The notes below the pieces were generated by a model. That model was given only the letters and a program-made list of their open reading frames with translations, made no database searches and was not told where the DNA came from. Below are positions 36,014 through 45,492 of a stretch of 64,000 bases of DNA, piece after piece (position 1 is the stretch's first letter; each line of letters begins with the position of its first letter). The DNA is from Fulvivirga sediminis. GTDB lineage: Bacteria > Bacteroidota > Bacteroidia > Cytophagales > Cyclobacteriaceae. The stretch covers positions 186,001 through 250,000 of the forward strand of contig NZ_JAESIY010000002.1 in NCBI RefSeq assembly GCF_016757215.1, in the 5' to 3' direction. Both the position numbers and the translations under genes were made by a program.

Positions 36014-37171
36014 TTAATGCATCTCTTTTTCGAATATACTTAAGTCCCATTCATCAAACCATTTAATCACAGGCTTACCATTTTCCATAAGCACCGGTAA
36101 CCAAATATACCGGCCATCAATAGGATCTTTAGGCCTCCACCTATCTCCCATATAAATAAAAGCATTTTTCTTGCCTTGTACTGGCAAAATATAGGTACTC
36201 TGAGAATAGAACGTCAGGTCTGCATGCTCCCCTTGCGCCGGATTGCCTAAATATTCCCACGGCCCCCATATAGAAGATGATTTAAATGAGCGAGCCGCAT
36301 TAGGATCCCATCCGGTACAACCTGAAGTGATCAGATAATACATTTCACCTTGCTTAAATATAGCAGGCGCTTCGTTGTGGCCTGCGGGAGCCAGGGTAAT
36401 ATACCTTCCTGTGAAGGATAAATAATCGTCTGATAACTCTGAAATATGCAATGTTAAGTTCTCTTCTGCTGAGTGGATATGATAGGCCTTGCCGTTGTCA
36501 TCTACAAAGAGGGTCATGTCGCGAGACATTTGACCTTTATCAAAGTCACGCCGAACAAACAGGCCTTCTTTTACCTCATTTCTCCACGGCTCAGTCCACC
36601 AATCGGCTTCAGTAGTGACAGGCCTGTCTTTCCATTCCTCTTCAAAATTCTCTGGCCATTGTCCTGCATTAGGGCGATAGGACTTTTTATATTGATAAGG
36701 CCCGGTCGGTTTATCACTAACAGCTACGCCGGTGCGAGCTGCTGCATAGCCCTGGCCTTTGAGCTCCAAGTGAAACCACATTACAAACTTCTTGGTCTTT
36801 TTATTATATATCACCTTAGGGCGCTCCATAATGCTGCCAGCCGTAATCTCTGAGTCAGGATCTGTGCTTACAGGAAGGGCGACCGCTTCTCTCTTCCAGT
36901 TATACAGGTCTTTTGATGAGTAACACATTATTCCTACAAAAGCATTATTGCTATCCTTACCTTTGTTTTCTCCGAACCAATAATAGGTTCCCTTATGATA
37001 CAGAAGGCCTCCTCCATGGGCATTAATATGATCGCCATGGTCATCTAGCCACAGTTCTCCTGGATGAAAAGCTTTGTATTTGGTTTGACTAAAACTCTCA
37101 AAAGATATAAAAAGAGCCATGATTATGATTACACATAAACCTGCCTTATGATTAAGAAAATTAGTTAGCAT
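36014..37171 (-). CDS. Glycoside hydrolase family 43 protein (exo-beta-1,3-galactanase-like)
   Basis: 385 residues with a signal peptide (LCVIIIMALFISFESFSQ). The five-bladed propeller begins HPGELWLDDHGDHINAHGGG, then LLYHKGTYYWFGENKG, the opening typical of the GH43 subgroup with exo-beta-1,3-galactanases. A candidate catalytic Glu is E267 in NEAPAIFK. ITSGCTGWDPNAARS is also typical. The enzyme would trim a beta-galactan or arabinogalactan backbone, but the substrate is a family guess. It is the last gene of the locus, 36 bp after GH16. Confidence 0.8.
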   Translation of the reverse strand: MLTNFLNHKAGLCVIIIMALFISFESFSQTKYKAFHPGELWLDDHGDHINAHGGGLLYHKGTYYWFGENKGKDSNNAFVGIMCYSSKDLYNWKREAVALPVSTDPDSEITAGSIMERPKVIYNKKTKKFVMWFHLELKGQGYAAARTGVAVSDKPTGPYQYKKSYRPNAGQWPENFEEEWKDRPVTTEADWWTEPWRNEVKEGLFVRRDFDKGQMSRDMTLFVDDNGKAYHIHSAEENLTLHISELSDDYLSFTGRYITLAPAGHNEAPAIFKQGEMYYLITSGCTGWDPNAARSFKSSSIWGPWEYLGNPAQGEHADLTFYSQSTYILPVQGKKNAFIYMGDRWRPKDPIDGRYIWLPVLMENGKPVIKWFDEWDLSIFEKEMH

Positions 37172-37207
37172 ATTTTCAATATCTGAAGTTTAAAAAAGGA
37201 TTTATAG

Positions 37208-38080
37208 TTAGATTTTGGCATAAACGCGAACATAGTCTACCTGGTAAATTTTAGGTTCTTTCCAAAGCTGAGGTTCGCCTCCGTTAGAGCCTACCGCCAA
37301 ATTAAGAAGAATATAATGAGGCTGATGAAAAGGATTATAGCCATCAGAATTTAGGGTTTTAGTAATATCAATTTCATTAAGCAATTCATCATCCAAGTAG
37401 AGTTTTATGGCTTGATTGGTCCATATCATTTTCCAGATATGATAACTATTAACCCAACTGCTTTTTTGATCAGTAAAATGCTTGAGAGGTAGTTTTTCAC
37501 TATCCCATTTCACATCACTCCAATGATCTCCCCAGGCAGCATTAGCCATGATTACAGGCCGCTGCTCAGATCGGTAAAATTCCATGAGGTCTACCTCTCC
37601 ATTTGAGGGCCATGGTTTTTCTTCCCCTAACGTCCAGATAGCAGGCCAAAGACCTTGTGTAGTATCTATTTTAGCCCTCACCTCTAGCATACCATACTTA
37701 AAGGTAACTTTTCCTCTGGAATGAAGGCAAGCAGAGGTGTAATCCGCTTGCCTTCTGTTCAATTTCCAATTGTTAGAAGATGGATCATAGTCATCATTAG
37801 CCACTGCTTCTTGCCTTGCCGTGATAATGAGACTCCCCTTATCACACAAAGCATTTTCCGGCTGATACCACTGTAGCTCTTGGTTTCTCACAAAACCGTA
37901 TTCATATGACCAGTTAGCAGAGTCGGGCTTGCCATCATCATTAAACTCATCACTCCAAACAAGTCTATATCCGTTTTCCTCTTTGATACTTTCAGGCTTG
38001 TTACTTTTGCAGGCCAGCATAAAGCCCGTCAATACTAAAAACACCAGGAAAAACCAGCGACTTCTAAAAAACAAAGTCAT
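37208..38080 (-). CDS. Glycoside hydrolase family 16 lipoprotein
   Basis: 290 residues. The signal FFLVFLVLTGFMLACK ends in a lipobox, so it is probably surface-anchored. The GH16 beta-jelly roll is clear: YRLVWSDEFNDDGKPD, catalytic GEVDLMEF (E162, D164, E167) and the C-terminal PHYILLNLAVGSNGG and YQVDYVRVYAK. GH16 covers laminarinases and endo-beta-1,3-galactanases among others. With the neighbouring GH43, an endo-acting enzyme on a beta-1,3-glycan is likely. It would cut at the surface, and SusD/SusC would take in the fragments. Confidence 0.88.
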   Translation of the reverse strand: MTLFFRSRWFFLVFLVLTGFMLACKSNKPESIKEENGYRLVWSDEFNDDGKPDSANWSYEYGFVRNQELQWYQPENALCDKGSLIITARQEAVANDDYDPSSNNWKLNRRQADYTSACLHSRGKVTFKYGMLEVRAKIDTTQGLWPAIWTLGEEKPWPSNGEVDLMEFYRSEQRPVIMANAAWGDHWSDVKWDSEKLPLKHFTDQKSSWVNSYHIWKMIWTNQAIKLYLDDELLNEIDITKTLNSDGYNPFHQPHYILLNLAVGSNGGEPQLWKEPKIYQVDYVRVYAKI

Positions 38081-38081
38081 A

Positions 38082-39128
38082 TTATAGCGATCTGGTTAGG
38101 GTTAGTTTTTTGATTTTAAAGCCTTGCCCCACATCTTGCACAAAGTTAACCACCACCCCTAAGGACACTTCGGTTTCTTCATGAAGGGTAAATTCTATGG
38201 CTCCTTTCGAGAGAGGCACATAGTTGAGAGCTTCTGCTTCAAGGTTATCAACATCTGGGAGGTTATCTCCTATATTCACTACAAAATAAGCAGGGTCATC
38301 CTTAATACCATCCCACTCCCATTCAGCTACTTGCAGCACATAATTGCCTTCTGGCAGAGTAGTGACCTGGTAGACCTTACCATTAGGAATAGTAGGTGAA
38401 CCCCAGCCAGACTCCAACCCAAAGGTGCCTCCGGCGTCGGAGTTAAAACCTCCATAACCATCATGACTCATGGCTGCCTCATTCGCTTGCCAGCCATCCA
38501 AATTACCCCATCTGGCACCTGCATACACACGATCAGTAGAAATAAACGGATAACCTGTGTTAGTTAAAAATTGCTCCGTTACCTCTCCTAGCTGGCTTTG
38601 AGTATACGCCTGATCCGCATCAATAAATATGACTACAGTGCTTTTTTCTGACACCAGTGTATGCTTACTTATGCGATCTATCTGCACAGCCAGGGCCAGG
38701 TTTTCATCCTGATATTCAGTAAGCACATCAAAATCCAGCACTAAAGGTAATGGCGCTGAAATAGTATTAGCCTGAACATTCACCTGAGCAGGGATAGTGT
38801 ATTTAGAAGCTGGCAGCAAAACAGCATCTCCCAGCTCACCATTAGCTATGAGCTGATTCACTCTTTCATTATTCACAGAGACCTCTACTTCAAAAGCCTC
38901 CATTGACACTGTAGAGAGAGTTATACCCAAAGGAACGGTAAACAAAGTCTGGTCTGGATTTACAGAGAAATTTCTCTGCTCAGGAATGTTTAGCTGCGTG
39001 CCTCCAAAACGAATACCCACATCTACGACAGTGCTTTCCACTTCAGGAAGTGATACCTCATCATCAGCACAGGATACTGCAAGAAATAACAGCATCATGA
39101 TACATATTCCATTAATAAGATTTTTCAT
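38082..39128 (-). CDS. PUL surface lipoprotein, DUF1735-like with C-terminal glycan-binding-like domain
   Basis: From the ATG at 39128 the protein has 348 residues and a signal NGICIMMLLFLAV with lipobox SCAD. The first half (FTVPLGITLSTVSMEAFEVEV, VLDFDVLTEYQDENLALAVQI) looks like the DUF1735/BT_3987 domain of SusE-like surface glycan-binding proteins. The second half, with YAGARWGNLDGWQANEAA and GNYVLQVAEWEWDG, resembles a carbohydrate-binding beta-sandwich. It probably presents glycan to the SusC/D complex. It lies between susD and GH16 in the same unit. Confidence 0.75.
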   Translation of the reverse strand: MKNLINGICIMMLLFLAVSCADDEVSLPEVESTVVDVGIRFGGTQLNIPEQRNFSVNPDQTLFTVPLGITLSTVSMEAFEVEVSVNNERVNQLIANGELGDAVLLPASKYTIPAQVNVQANTISAPLPLVLDFDVLTEYQDENLALAVQIDRISKHTLVSEKSTVVIFIDADQAYTQSQLGEVTEQFLTNTGYPFISTDRVYAGARWGNLDGWQANEAAMSHDGYGGFNSDAGGTFGLESGWGSPTIPNGKVYQVTTLPEGNYVLQVAEWEWDGIKDDPAYFVVNIGDNLPDVDNLEAEALNYVPLSKGAIEFTLHEETEVSLGVVVNFVQDVGQGFKIKKLTLTRSL

Positions 39129-39157
39129 TACAATTTTGATTTCTGAGATGAAACAAA

Positions 39158-40840
39158 TTACCAACCATCAGTCTGATCCAATGATCCTGAGGTTTTTATA
39201 ATTTCACTTTGAGGTAAAGGATACAAATACATTTGCGACTCAAACACCCGATCCTCTACCGGTGCTTCTGGGTATTTATATAAGAACTGACCATTACCCA
39301 TAGCTTCAATATCTACGCCATGAACAGGTGTACCTATAGTTTTTTCTGCTATTTTCCACCTCCTCACATCCCAAAACCTATGTTCTTCAAAGGCTAACTC
39401 CACACGCCGCTCATTTCTTAGAGCTTCTCTAAAAGCCTCCTTATTGGCTACCAGTACCTCAGGCATATTTACGCTAGTTCTATGTCTAACTGTATTTAAT
39501 GCCTCACGGGCTGTCATAGAAAAGCCTGCATTATCATCAGGCCCATAGGCTTCATTCATAGCTTCAGCATAGTTTAAAAGCACTTCGGCATAGCGAAAGT
39601 ATATCCAAGTATGGACAGAAGTGGTATTCTGAAGCAGGTCAAGCCCCTCATCGGAATACTTTTTCAAATAATAGCCTGTGCGACTACCTCTGGGTTTATC
39701 AGGCCCATCTTTACCTCCATCAAAAGTTTCTACTGCTCTGTTTTTATAATCAGAGTCATTCACTATGATGGTCATAGTGAGCCGAGGATCACGATTTTCA
39801 TAAGGATTTTGCGGGTCATAGGCAGGGTCTTCCTCTATAGATAATCCATTGGTAGTTTGATAAGCGTTCACTAAATCCTGCGTGGGATTAGTGCCTCCTA
39901 CTGCTCCTTCAAAACCTACAGGATAATTAGACCTCTCTAAACTGTTGCTACCTGGGTACCTGCGAGCAAATATTATCTCATCATTAATAATAGCCCGGAA
40001 CAGCCCCTCATAGTCAGCCGCTAAATTATATTGATTCAAATCAATAAGATCATGAGCAGCACTAGCTGCGGCTTTCCACCTGGCTACATCATTACTTTTA
40101 TTATGTAAAGGACTCGCAAAGTAGAGCAATGCTCTGGCCTTCAATGCAAGGGCTACCCCCCAATTAGCTCTCCCTATGTTCTTATCATCTTCAAAGCCTG
40201 CCCAAGTAAGTCGCAAACCTTCTTCGGCAGCATCAATCTCTGAGGTTATGAAACTCATGCAGTCATCGAAAGTGCTGCGAGAAATATTATAATCATTATT
40301 TACTTCTAAAGTTTCGGTAATTAAAGGTACTCCTCCATACCTCTTTATCAGTTCAAAATAAAAGAAAGCTCTTAGCACGCGCGCTTCAGCTCTTAACCAA
40401 CGTATATCATTGGTCTGATTTCTATAATCATTCCGCCCCTCATCAGTGATGGTATCTCTATAAAGGGTGGTTTGATATTTTACTGTGTTTTCCAGAAATA
40501 AATTAGCTTTTCTTATGCCTGAATAGAAATGCGCCCAATGATCATCAGGGTTGTTAAAAGGTCCCCAGCTTCCATTGGTAAGACTTTGAATATCTGTGCC
40601 AGTACCAGAATGCACAGCATCATCAGTAGCTGCTGCCAGCATGGCCCCATTAATTCTATTGAAACCAGCAGGCAGGTAGGTATAAATGCCTATTCCAAAA
40701 TCACGCATCGTGTTGTAGTTAGCAAAAACCTGCTCTTCAGTATAATTGGTATCTATTTTACGATCCAGAAAATTATCTTCACAAGACATTATGGCCAACA
40801 TAGCGGCCAGTATTGTTAAAATTGATATGAATATTCTCAT
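39158..40840 (-). CDS. SusD-family nutrient-binding lipoprotein (pair 1)
   Basis: 560 residues. The signal RIFISILTILAAMLAI with lipobox MSCE is followed by the SusD opening DNFLDRKIDTNYTEEQVFANY. The TPR-like helical core has EARVLRAFFYFELIKRYGGVPLI, and the RagB/SusD C-terminal part has NERRVELAFEEHRFWDVRRW and YLYPLPQSEI. SusD proteins cap the SusC channel at the surface and bind glycan. It is 20 bp downstream of its susC. The ligand is unknown. Confidence 0.93.
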   Translation of the reverse strand: MRIFISILTILAAMLAIMSCEDNFLDRKIDTNYTEEQVFANYNTMRDFGIGIYTYLPAGFNRINGAMLAAATDDAVHSGTGTDIQSLTNGSWGPFNNPDDHWAHFYSGIRKANLFLENTVKYQTTLYRDTITDEGRNDYRNQTNDIRWLRAEARVLRAFFYFELIKRYGGVPLITETLEVNNDYNISRSTFDDCMSFITSEIDAAEEGLRLTWAGFEDDKNIGRANWGVALALKARALLYFASPLHNKSNDVARWKAAASAAHDLIDLNQYNLAADYEGLFRAIINDEIIFARRYPGSNSLERSNYPVGFEGAVGGTNPTQDLVNAYQTTNGLSIEEDPAYDPQNPYENRDPRLTMTIIVNDSDYKNRAVETFDGGKDGPDKPRGSRTGYYLKKYSDEGLDLLQNTTSVHTWIYFRYAEVLLNYAEAMNEAYGPDDNAGFSMTAREALNTVRHRTSVNMPEVLVANKEAFREALRNERRVELAFEEHRFWDVRRWKIAEKTIGTPVHGVDIEAMGNGQFLYKYPEAPVEDRVFESQMYLYPLPQSEIIKTSGSLDQTDGW

Positions 40841-40859
40841 CAGATGGTATTTTTAATAA

Positions 40860-43715
40860 TTAAAACTCCAGTCTGGCACCCAGACTAAACGATTTTAAGA
40901 CAGGATACCCTCCCAGATTCTCCGGGTCAAGACGATCCACATCATCCCAGGTAAACAAATTAACACCGCTGGCATAAATTCGAGCGCTATTGATCTTTAC
41001 TCCCTCCAGCCAGTGCTTTGGCAGGCTGTAACCCACCTCCACATTTCTTAGCCTTAGAACTTTGCCTGACTTAAGCCAAAAACTGGAAAGTCTGTAGTTA
41101 TTTTCGTTAGGCTGAGTAGTTAAGCGAGGGTAAGTAGCCTTGTCAGCATTTTCGGGTGTCCAGCGGCCCAGAGCATTGGTTCCGATATTATTTTCATCTA
41201 CCAAGGCCCAAAAATAAGCTCCGTTTAAGTAAACTGATCTTTCTCCAATACCATGAAAAAACACCTGAGCATAGAAGCCTTTATACTCGGCCCCCAGCTG
41301 TAAACTGTAGGTTAGAGCCGGAGCATTAGGATCTCCTATAAAAGTCTCATCATTCTGATCAATCAGCCCATCATTATTAAGGTCTTTATACTTGATATCT
41401 CCTGGCTGTACAGGAGCAAAAGTGGAAACAGGTAAGCCTTCTACCAGATCTCCCTGTGCATCGAAATCAGCAGTTTGATAAAAACCATCAGCCTCTAACC
41501 CGAAGTAAGCATTGATAGGGTGCCCTGTACGATAGAGGTAGTCTTCGGCTCTTACCACTTCATTCATCTCTATGATTTTATTCTTAGTGTAAAAGCCAGT
41601 AAGCCCCACGTAATAGTTAAAATCTCCAATAGAATTCTGATAATTAATATCCAGCTCGATTCCTCGATTATTTACCTTACCTACATTTTCATAAGGTGCA
41701 TCTACACCAAGGTAATCAGGCACTGTGGCATTAGCACTAGCCAGTACATCGTGTCTTTTTTCATAAAACAGGTCTAAAGTCACTCCGAATGATTTATCAA
41801 AAAACTGGCCGTCTACGCCAAAGTTCATCTGCATAGACTTCTCCCAGGTAATATCAGAGTTACCAATAGTACCTTCCACCACTGCGCCATTACCCGTTAC
41901 ATTGGGCCCAAAATAGTAATTGCCAGAATAGAAGAAATCATGCGAATAAGCGAACCTGTTACCTATTAGCCTGTCATTTCCCACCAGACCGGCAGAAGCT
42001 CTCAGCTTAAGAAAGCTTAATGCCGATTTATCTTTCAAGAAATCTTCTTCAGACATGATCCACCCTAATGATAAGGCAGGGAAAAACCCAAAACGGTGTC
42101 CTTTAGGGAAATTCTCTGATCCACTATATGAATAGGCCAGCTCAGCATAGTATTTTTCTTTGTAGTCATAGCTAATACGCCCCATAATACTTTGCTGCGC
42201 CGCAGGCACATTATTACCACTTATGGTGTAAACATCCTGATGATACATGACCAGTGCGTAGATACCATTATCATTCCACCTACGGTTATAATCCAATGCC
42301 AGCTGAACGTTCATACGGTTATACTGGTCATTATAGTTATAAGAATCTGAACCACTGCCATCTCCTACAGAAAAGTCTGTTTCAGTACCATGCGTAACGT
42401 AAATGAGGGAGTCTCTTCCATCATTACTTTGCCCTATGGTTAGCTCAGAGTAAGCATAGCTCTTAGTTTTATTATAATTACCTCTATGCCAGTTGTTATC
42501 TGACAGTGCCTGATGAAATGTGAGGCCTTTTGTAATAAAATCTAATTTTTCTGACAGCCTAATGGTAGCCATCAGGTTTCTATCATGGCTGGAAGTATAA
42601 CCTCTGTCAATGATAGACGCTACAGGGTTATCAGGGTAAACCGAGTTACCTCCCCATGAGCCATCTGGGTTAATGACAGGATAAGCATTAGCAGGGTAGC
42701 GAGCCATATTTTGCCATAAAGAAGGGCCATTAAAATTCGGGAATGAACGATCTTCTATTCTACCTCCTAAATCAAGAGAGCCATGTACTGCATCTGAAAG
42801 TTTTACATCAATATTAGTTCTGAAATTATACCTTCTGAAATCTGCATTGGAATTAATCTTTCTTTCCTTATCAGTATTAGCATATAAGCCTTCATTTCGC
42901 ATATGGCCTAACAACACAAAATACTTCATATTGTCATTACCACCGTTGAATGATACATTGTACTCACTGATAGGAGCAGACTCTTTCAGCACTTCATCAT
43001 ACCAATTAACATCTGGGTGCAGGTAAGGATCAGCCCCGCTTTGGTAGGCCTCCAGGTCTTCATCAGAATAAGGAGCCTCCAAGCCATCGTTTATTGCCGC
43101 TTCATTATATAGCCTTGCATAGTCGTAAGCCCCTAAAAACTCCGGCAAACGGGTAGGCTTTTGCCACCCATAGCGTGCATTAAAAGTTATTTTGGCCTTT
43201 TGCTGCTTTCCTCTCTTCGTAGTGATCAGTAAAGCCCCGTTAGCGCCTCTTATACCATATAATGCCAGAGAAGCTGCATCTTTTAGCACTACTACACTTT
43301 CTATTTCCTCTACAGAAAGTTGGTCAAAAGAAGCTTCAAAACCATCTACCAGCACCAAGAAGCCATTGTCGTTATACGTTCCCAAGCCCCTTATAAGCAT
43401 AGAGGGAGAATCATACCCCGGCTCACCGCTGCCTTGCATTACTGTAAGGCCCGGGATACGACCATAAAGTGTATTGCTTAGCGTTGGCGTCAGTGTCTTA
43501 CTCATTTCGACACCATCAAGGTAAGCTACGGCACCGTTAATAGCCCGCCTTTCTTTTACACCATAAGCCACAGGTACAAGCTGTGAACCTATCTTTTCTT
43601 CTTTAATTAGATCCAGGGTGTCAGATGGTGTATCCTGAGCATAGGCTGCTATACCTATGGAGCTACACGCCACAAAACCCATGAATTTTAATATGTTTTT
43701 TAATATGATTTTCAT
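40860..43715 (-). CDS. SusC-family TonB-dependent transporter, short form without STN or CarboxypepD domain (pair 1)
   Basis: 951 residues. After the signal peptide (GFVACSSIGIAAYA) the protein goes almost directly to the plug: VPVAYGVKERRAINGAVAYL replaces the usual SusC box. NTLYGRIPGLTVMQGSGEPGY and VVLKDAASLALYGIRGANG complete the plug. The barrel ends SLGARLEF, a normal C-terminal aromatic. The carboxypeptidase-like linker found in most SusC proteins and in pair 2 is missing. With susD, it forms an outer-membrane import complex. It has no direct signalling role, unlike pair 2. Confidence 0.93.
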   Translation of the reverse strand: MKIILKNILKFMGFVACSSIGIAAYAQDTPSDTLDLIKEEKIGSQLVPVAYGVKERRAINGAVAYLDGVEMSKTLTPTLSNTLYGRIPGLTVMQGSGEPGYDSPSMLIRGLGTYNDNGFLVLVDGFEASFDQLSVEEIESVVVLKDAASLALYGIRGANGALLITTKRGKQQKAKITFNARYGWQKPTRLPEFLGAYDYARLYNEAAINDGLEAPYSDEDLEAYQSGADPYLHPDVNWYDEVLKESAPISEYNVSFNGGNDNMKYFVLLGHMRNEGLYANTDKERKINSNADFRRYNFRTNIDVKLSDAVHGSLDLGGRIEDRSFPNFNGPSLWQNMARYPANAYPVINPDGSWGGNSVYPDNPVASIIDRGYTSSHDRNLMATIRLSEKLDFITKGLTFHQALSDNNWHRGNYNKTKSYAYSELTIGQSNDGRDSLIYVTHGTETDFSVGDGSGSDSYNYNDQYNRMNVQLALDYNRRWNDNGIYALVMYHQDVYTISGNNVPAAQQSIMGRISYDYKEKYYAELAYSYSGSENFPKGHRFGFFPALSLGWIMSEEDFLKDKSALSFLKLRASAGLVGNDRLIGNRFAYSHDFFYSGNYYFGPNVTGNGAVVEGTIGNSDITWEKSMQMNFGVDGQFFDKSFGVTLDLFYEKRHDVLASANATVPDYLGVDAPYENVGKVNNRGIELDINYQNSIGDFNYYVGLTGFYTKNKIIEMNEVVRAEDYLYRTGHPINAYFGLEADGFYQTADFDAQGDLVEGLPVSTFAPVQPGDIKYKDLNNDGLIDQNDETFIGDPNAPALTYSLQLGAEYKGFYAQVFFHGIGERSVYLNGAYFWALVDENNIGTNALGRWTPENADKATYPRLTTQPNENNYRLSSFWLKSGKVLRLRNVEVGYSLPKHWLEGVKINSARIYASGVNLFTWDDVDRLDPENLGGYPVLKSFSLGARLEF

Positions 43716-43740
43716 TAGATCTCAAGTTTTAGTGAAGCAA

Positions 43741-45474
43741 TTACCATCCTGGATTTTGCACGATGTAACCTTTATCTATTTCTGTTTGCGGGAATGGATA
43801 TAGGTATAACTTATTCAGCCATACCCGCTCTTCAAAGGCCTCTTTTTTATAGATGAAGCTTCCGTCTTCCTGTTCATACAGGTTCAACCCATGCATATCG
43901 CCTCTCATCACCCCTTCCTGATCAGCTATCATCCACCTTCTCACATCAAAAAACCTATGCTCTTCAAAGGCCAGCTCAATGGCTCTTTCTCTTCTAATAG
44001 CCTCTCTTAGCTTATCTTGGGTATTATATCTAGGATCAGCCGCTGATATTTCAGGTATACCTGCTCGTCTTCTTATCACGTTTACGGCTTCATACGCACG
44101 GGCATTCATCGGAGCTGATTCATTCAAAGCCTCAGCATAGTTGAGATAAAACTCGGCTAGACGAAAGATTGTCCAGTTAAACTGTCCTCCTGAGGAACTG
44201 GCTTTAGTGATGAACTTTTTCATATAGCCTACGCCGTTTACCGGGGCATTAGTAGACCATGATCCATCGTTACGTTTGTAAAAGTTTACTACGCCAATGT
44301 TATCGTTAAAAGCACTACCAGAATACATCACCGAGTACTGAAAGCGAGGCTCCATAGCTTGCATTTTCTCTAAAAACTCTGATCTTGGACCAGTTTCCGG
44401 CCAGGTTTGATCTTCACCGTCTACAGTATAGTATTTAGAAGCATGCTCTAAAGTAATGCCGTGGCCATACCAGCCGGTGTAGATACCCGTAGGCATTACC
44501 GCCTGAAAAAACAGATAGCCTGTAGACCACCAGCCATTCATTTGATTAGCAAAAATGATCTCTTCATTTTGAGGAGTTTCAATGGCTTCTTTATAATTCT
44601 CAGCCGGATCACCAAATTCTTCTATCAGGTGATACCCCTGCTGATCTGCCCAGTTGAGTAACGCTTCGTTAGCCTCAGCAGCCAGCTTCCATCTGCCTTC
44701 ATCATAAGACTCGTAGCCCGTTAGAGATCTGTTTTCTGATAAGTATGGAGTAGCCGTGTTATAAAGCGGGCTAGCAGCGTACAGCAGCGTACGTGCTTTT
44801 AAAGCAAGCGCCACTCCTTTAGTCACCCTTCCTGTGTAGTTAGAAGGATAATCATCAGGCAAAATAGCACTGGCAGCATCGCATTCGCTAACTATAAAAT
44901 TAACACAGTCTTCATAAGAGTCTCTAGGCAAATACATGTCGCCTTCAGCGCTAAGTACAGTAGTAATTATAGGTACTCCTCCATAGCGAATAATAAGATC
45001 AAAAACCTGCAGGGCTCTTAGCACCCTGGCTTCTGCCTTCATCTGCTGTTTTTCTCCATCGGGAATATCTGACACCTGATCTACATTTTCGATAAAGATA
45101 TTAGCATTTCTTATACCCTTAAAGTGCTGATTAAACTCATCTTCTCCATTATATCCTGGAGTAACATTTCCTACATTATGGTTATTAGATCCTGTCCATG
45201 AAGCAGTTACATCACCCTCATCACAAGCGCCTACCATCATGGAAGCGTACATACCATTATGTCTATCCCACTGATAAGGGAAGCCCAGTGGTACGCATGT
45301 TCTGTAAGTCTCCCATAAAAAGGGCATTGCTTTAATTCTTTCTGAAAAGATTTCATCTTTGGTAACATCGTTACTCTCCGGCTTCTCCAAAAAATCGTCA
45401 TCACAAGCTACCTGTGTTAAGAGCATTAGTACACTAAATAACCATACGATTCTATTTGTATATAATTTATTCAT
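43741..45474 (-). CDS. SusD-family nutrient-binding lipoprotein (pair 2)
   Basis: 577 residues. The signal IVWLFSVLMLLTQ with lipobox VACD precedes DDFLEKPESNDVTKDEIFSE. The core includes EARVLRALQVFDLIIRYGGVPII, and the end NPGW with RERAIELAFEEHRFFDVRRW and LYLYPFPQTEI is classic. It is similar to the pair 1 SusD in plan but clearly diverged. It is 18 bp downstream of the STN-type SusC. It would bind the glycan at the cell surface. Confidence 0.93.
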   Translation of the reverse strand: MNKLYTNRIVWLFSVLMLLTQVACDDDFLEKPESNDVTKDEIFSERIKAMPFLWETYRTCVPLGFPYQWDRHNGMYASMMVGACDEGDVTASWTGSNNHNVGNVTPGYNGEDEFNQHFKGIRNANIFIENVDQVSDIPDGEKQQMKAEARVLRALQVFDLIIRYGGVPIITTVLSAEGDMYLPRDSYEDCVNFIVSECDAASAILPDDYPSNYTGRVTKGVALALKARTLLYAASPLYNTATPYLSENRSLTGYESYDEGRWKLAAEANEALLNWADQQGYHLIEEFGDPAENYKEAIETPQNEEIIFANQMNGWWSTGYLFFQAVMPTGIYTGWYGHGITLEHASKYYTVDGEDQTWPETGPRSEFLEKMQAMEPRFQYSVMYSGSAFNDNIGVVNFYKRNDGSWSTNAPVNGVGYMKKFITKASSSGGQFNWTIFRLAEFYLNYAEALNESAPMNARAYEAVNVIRRRAGIPEISAADPRYNTQDKLREAIRRERAIELAFEEHRFFDVRRWMIADQEGVMRGDMHGLNLYEQEDGSFIYKKEAFEERVWLNKLYLYPFPQTEIDKGYIVQNPGW

Positions 45475-45492
45475 AATGAGACTATTGAGCGT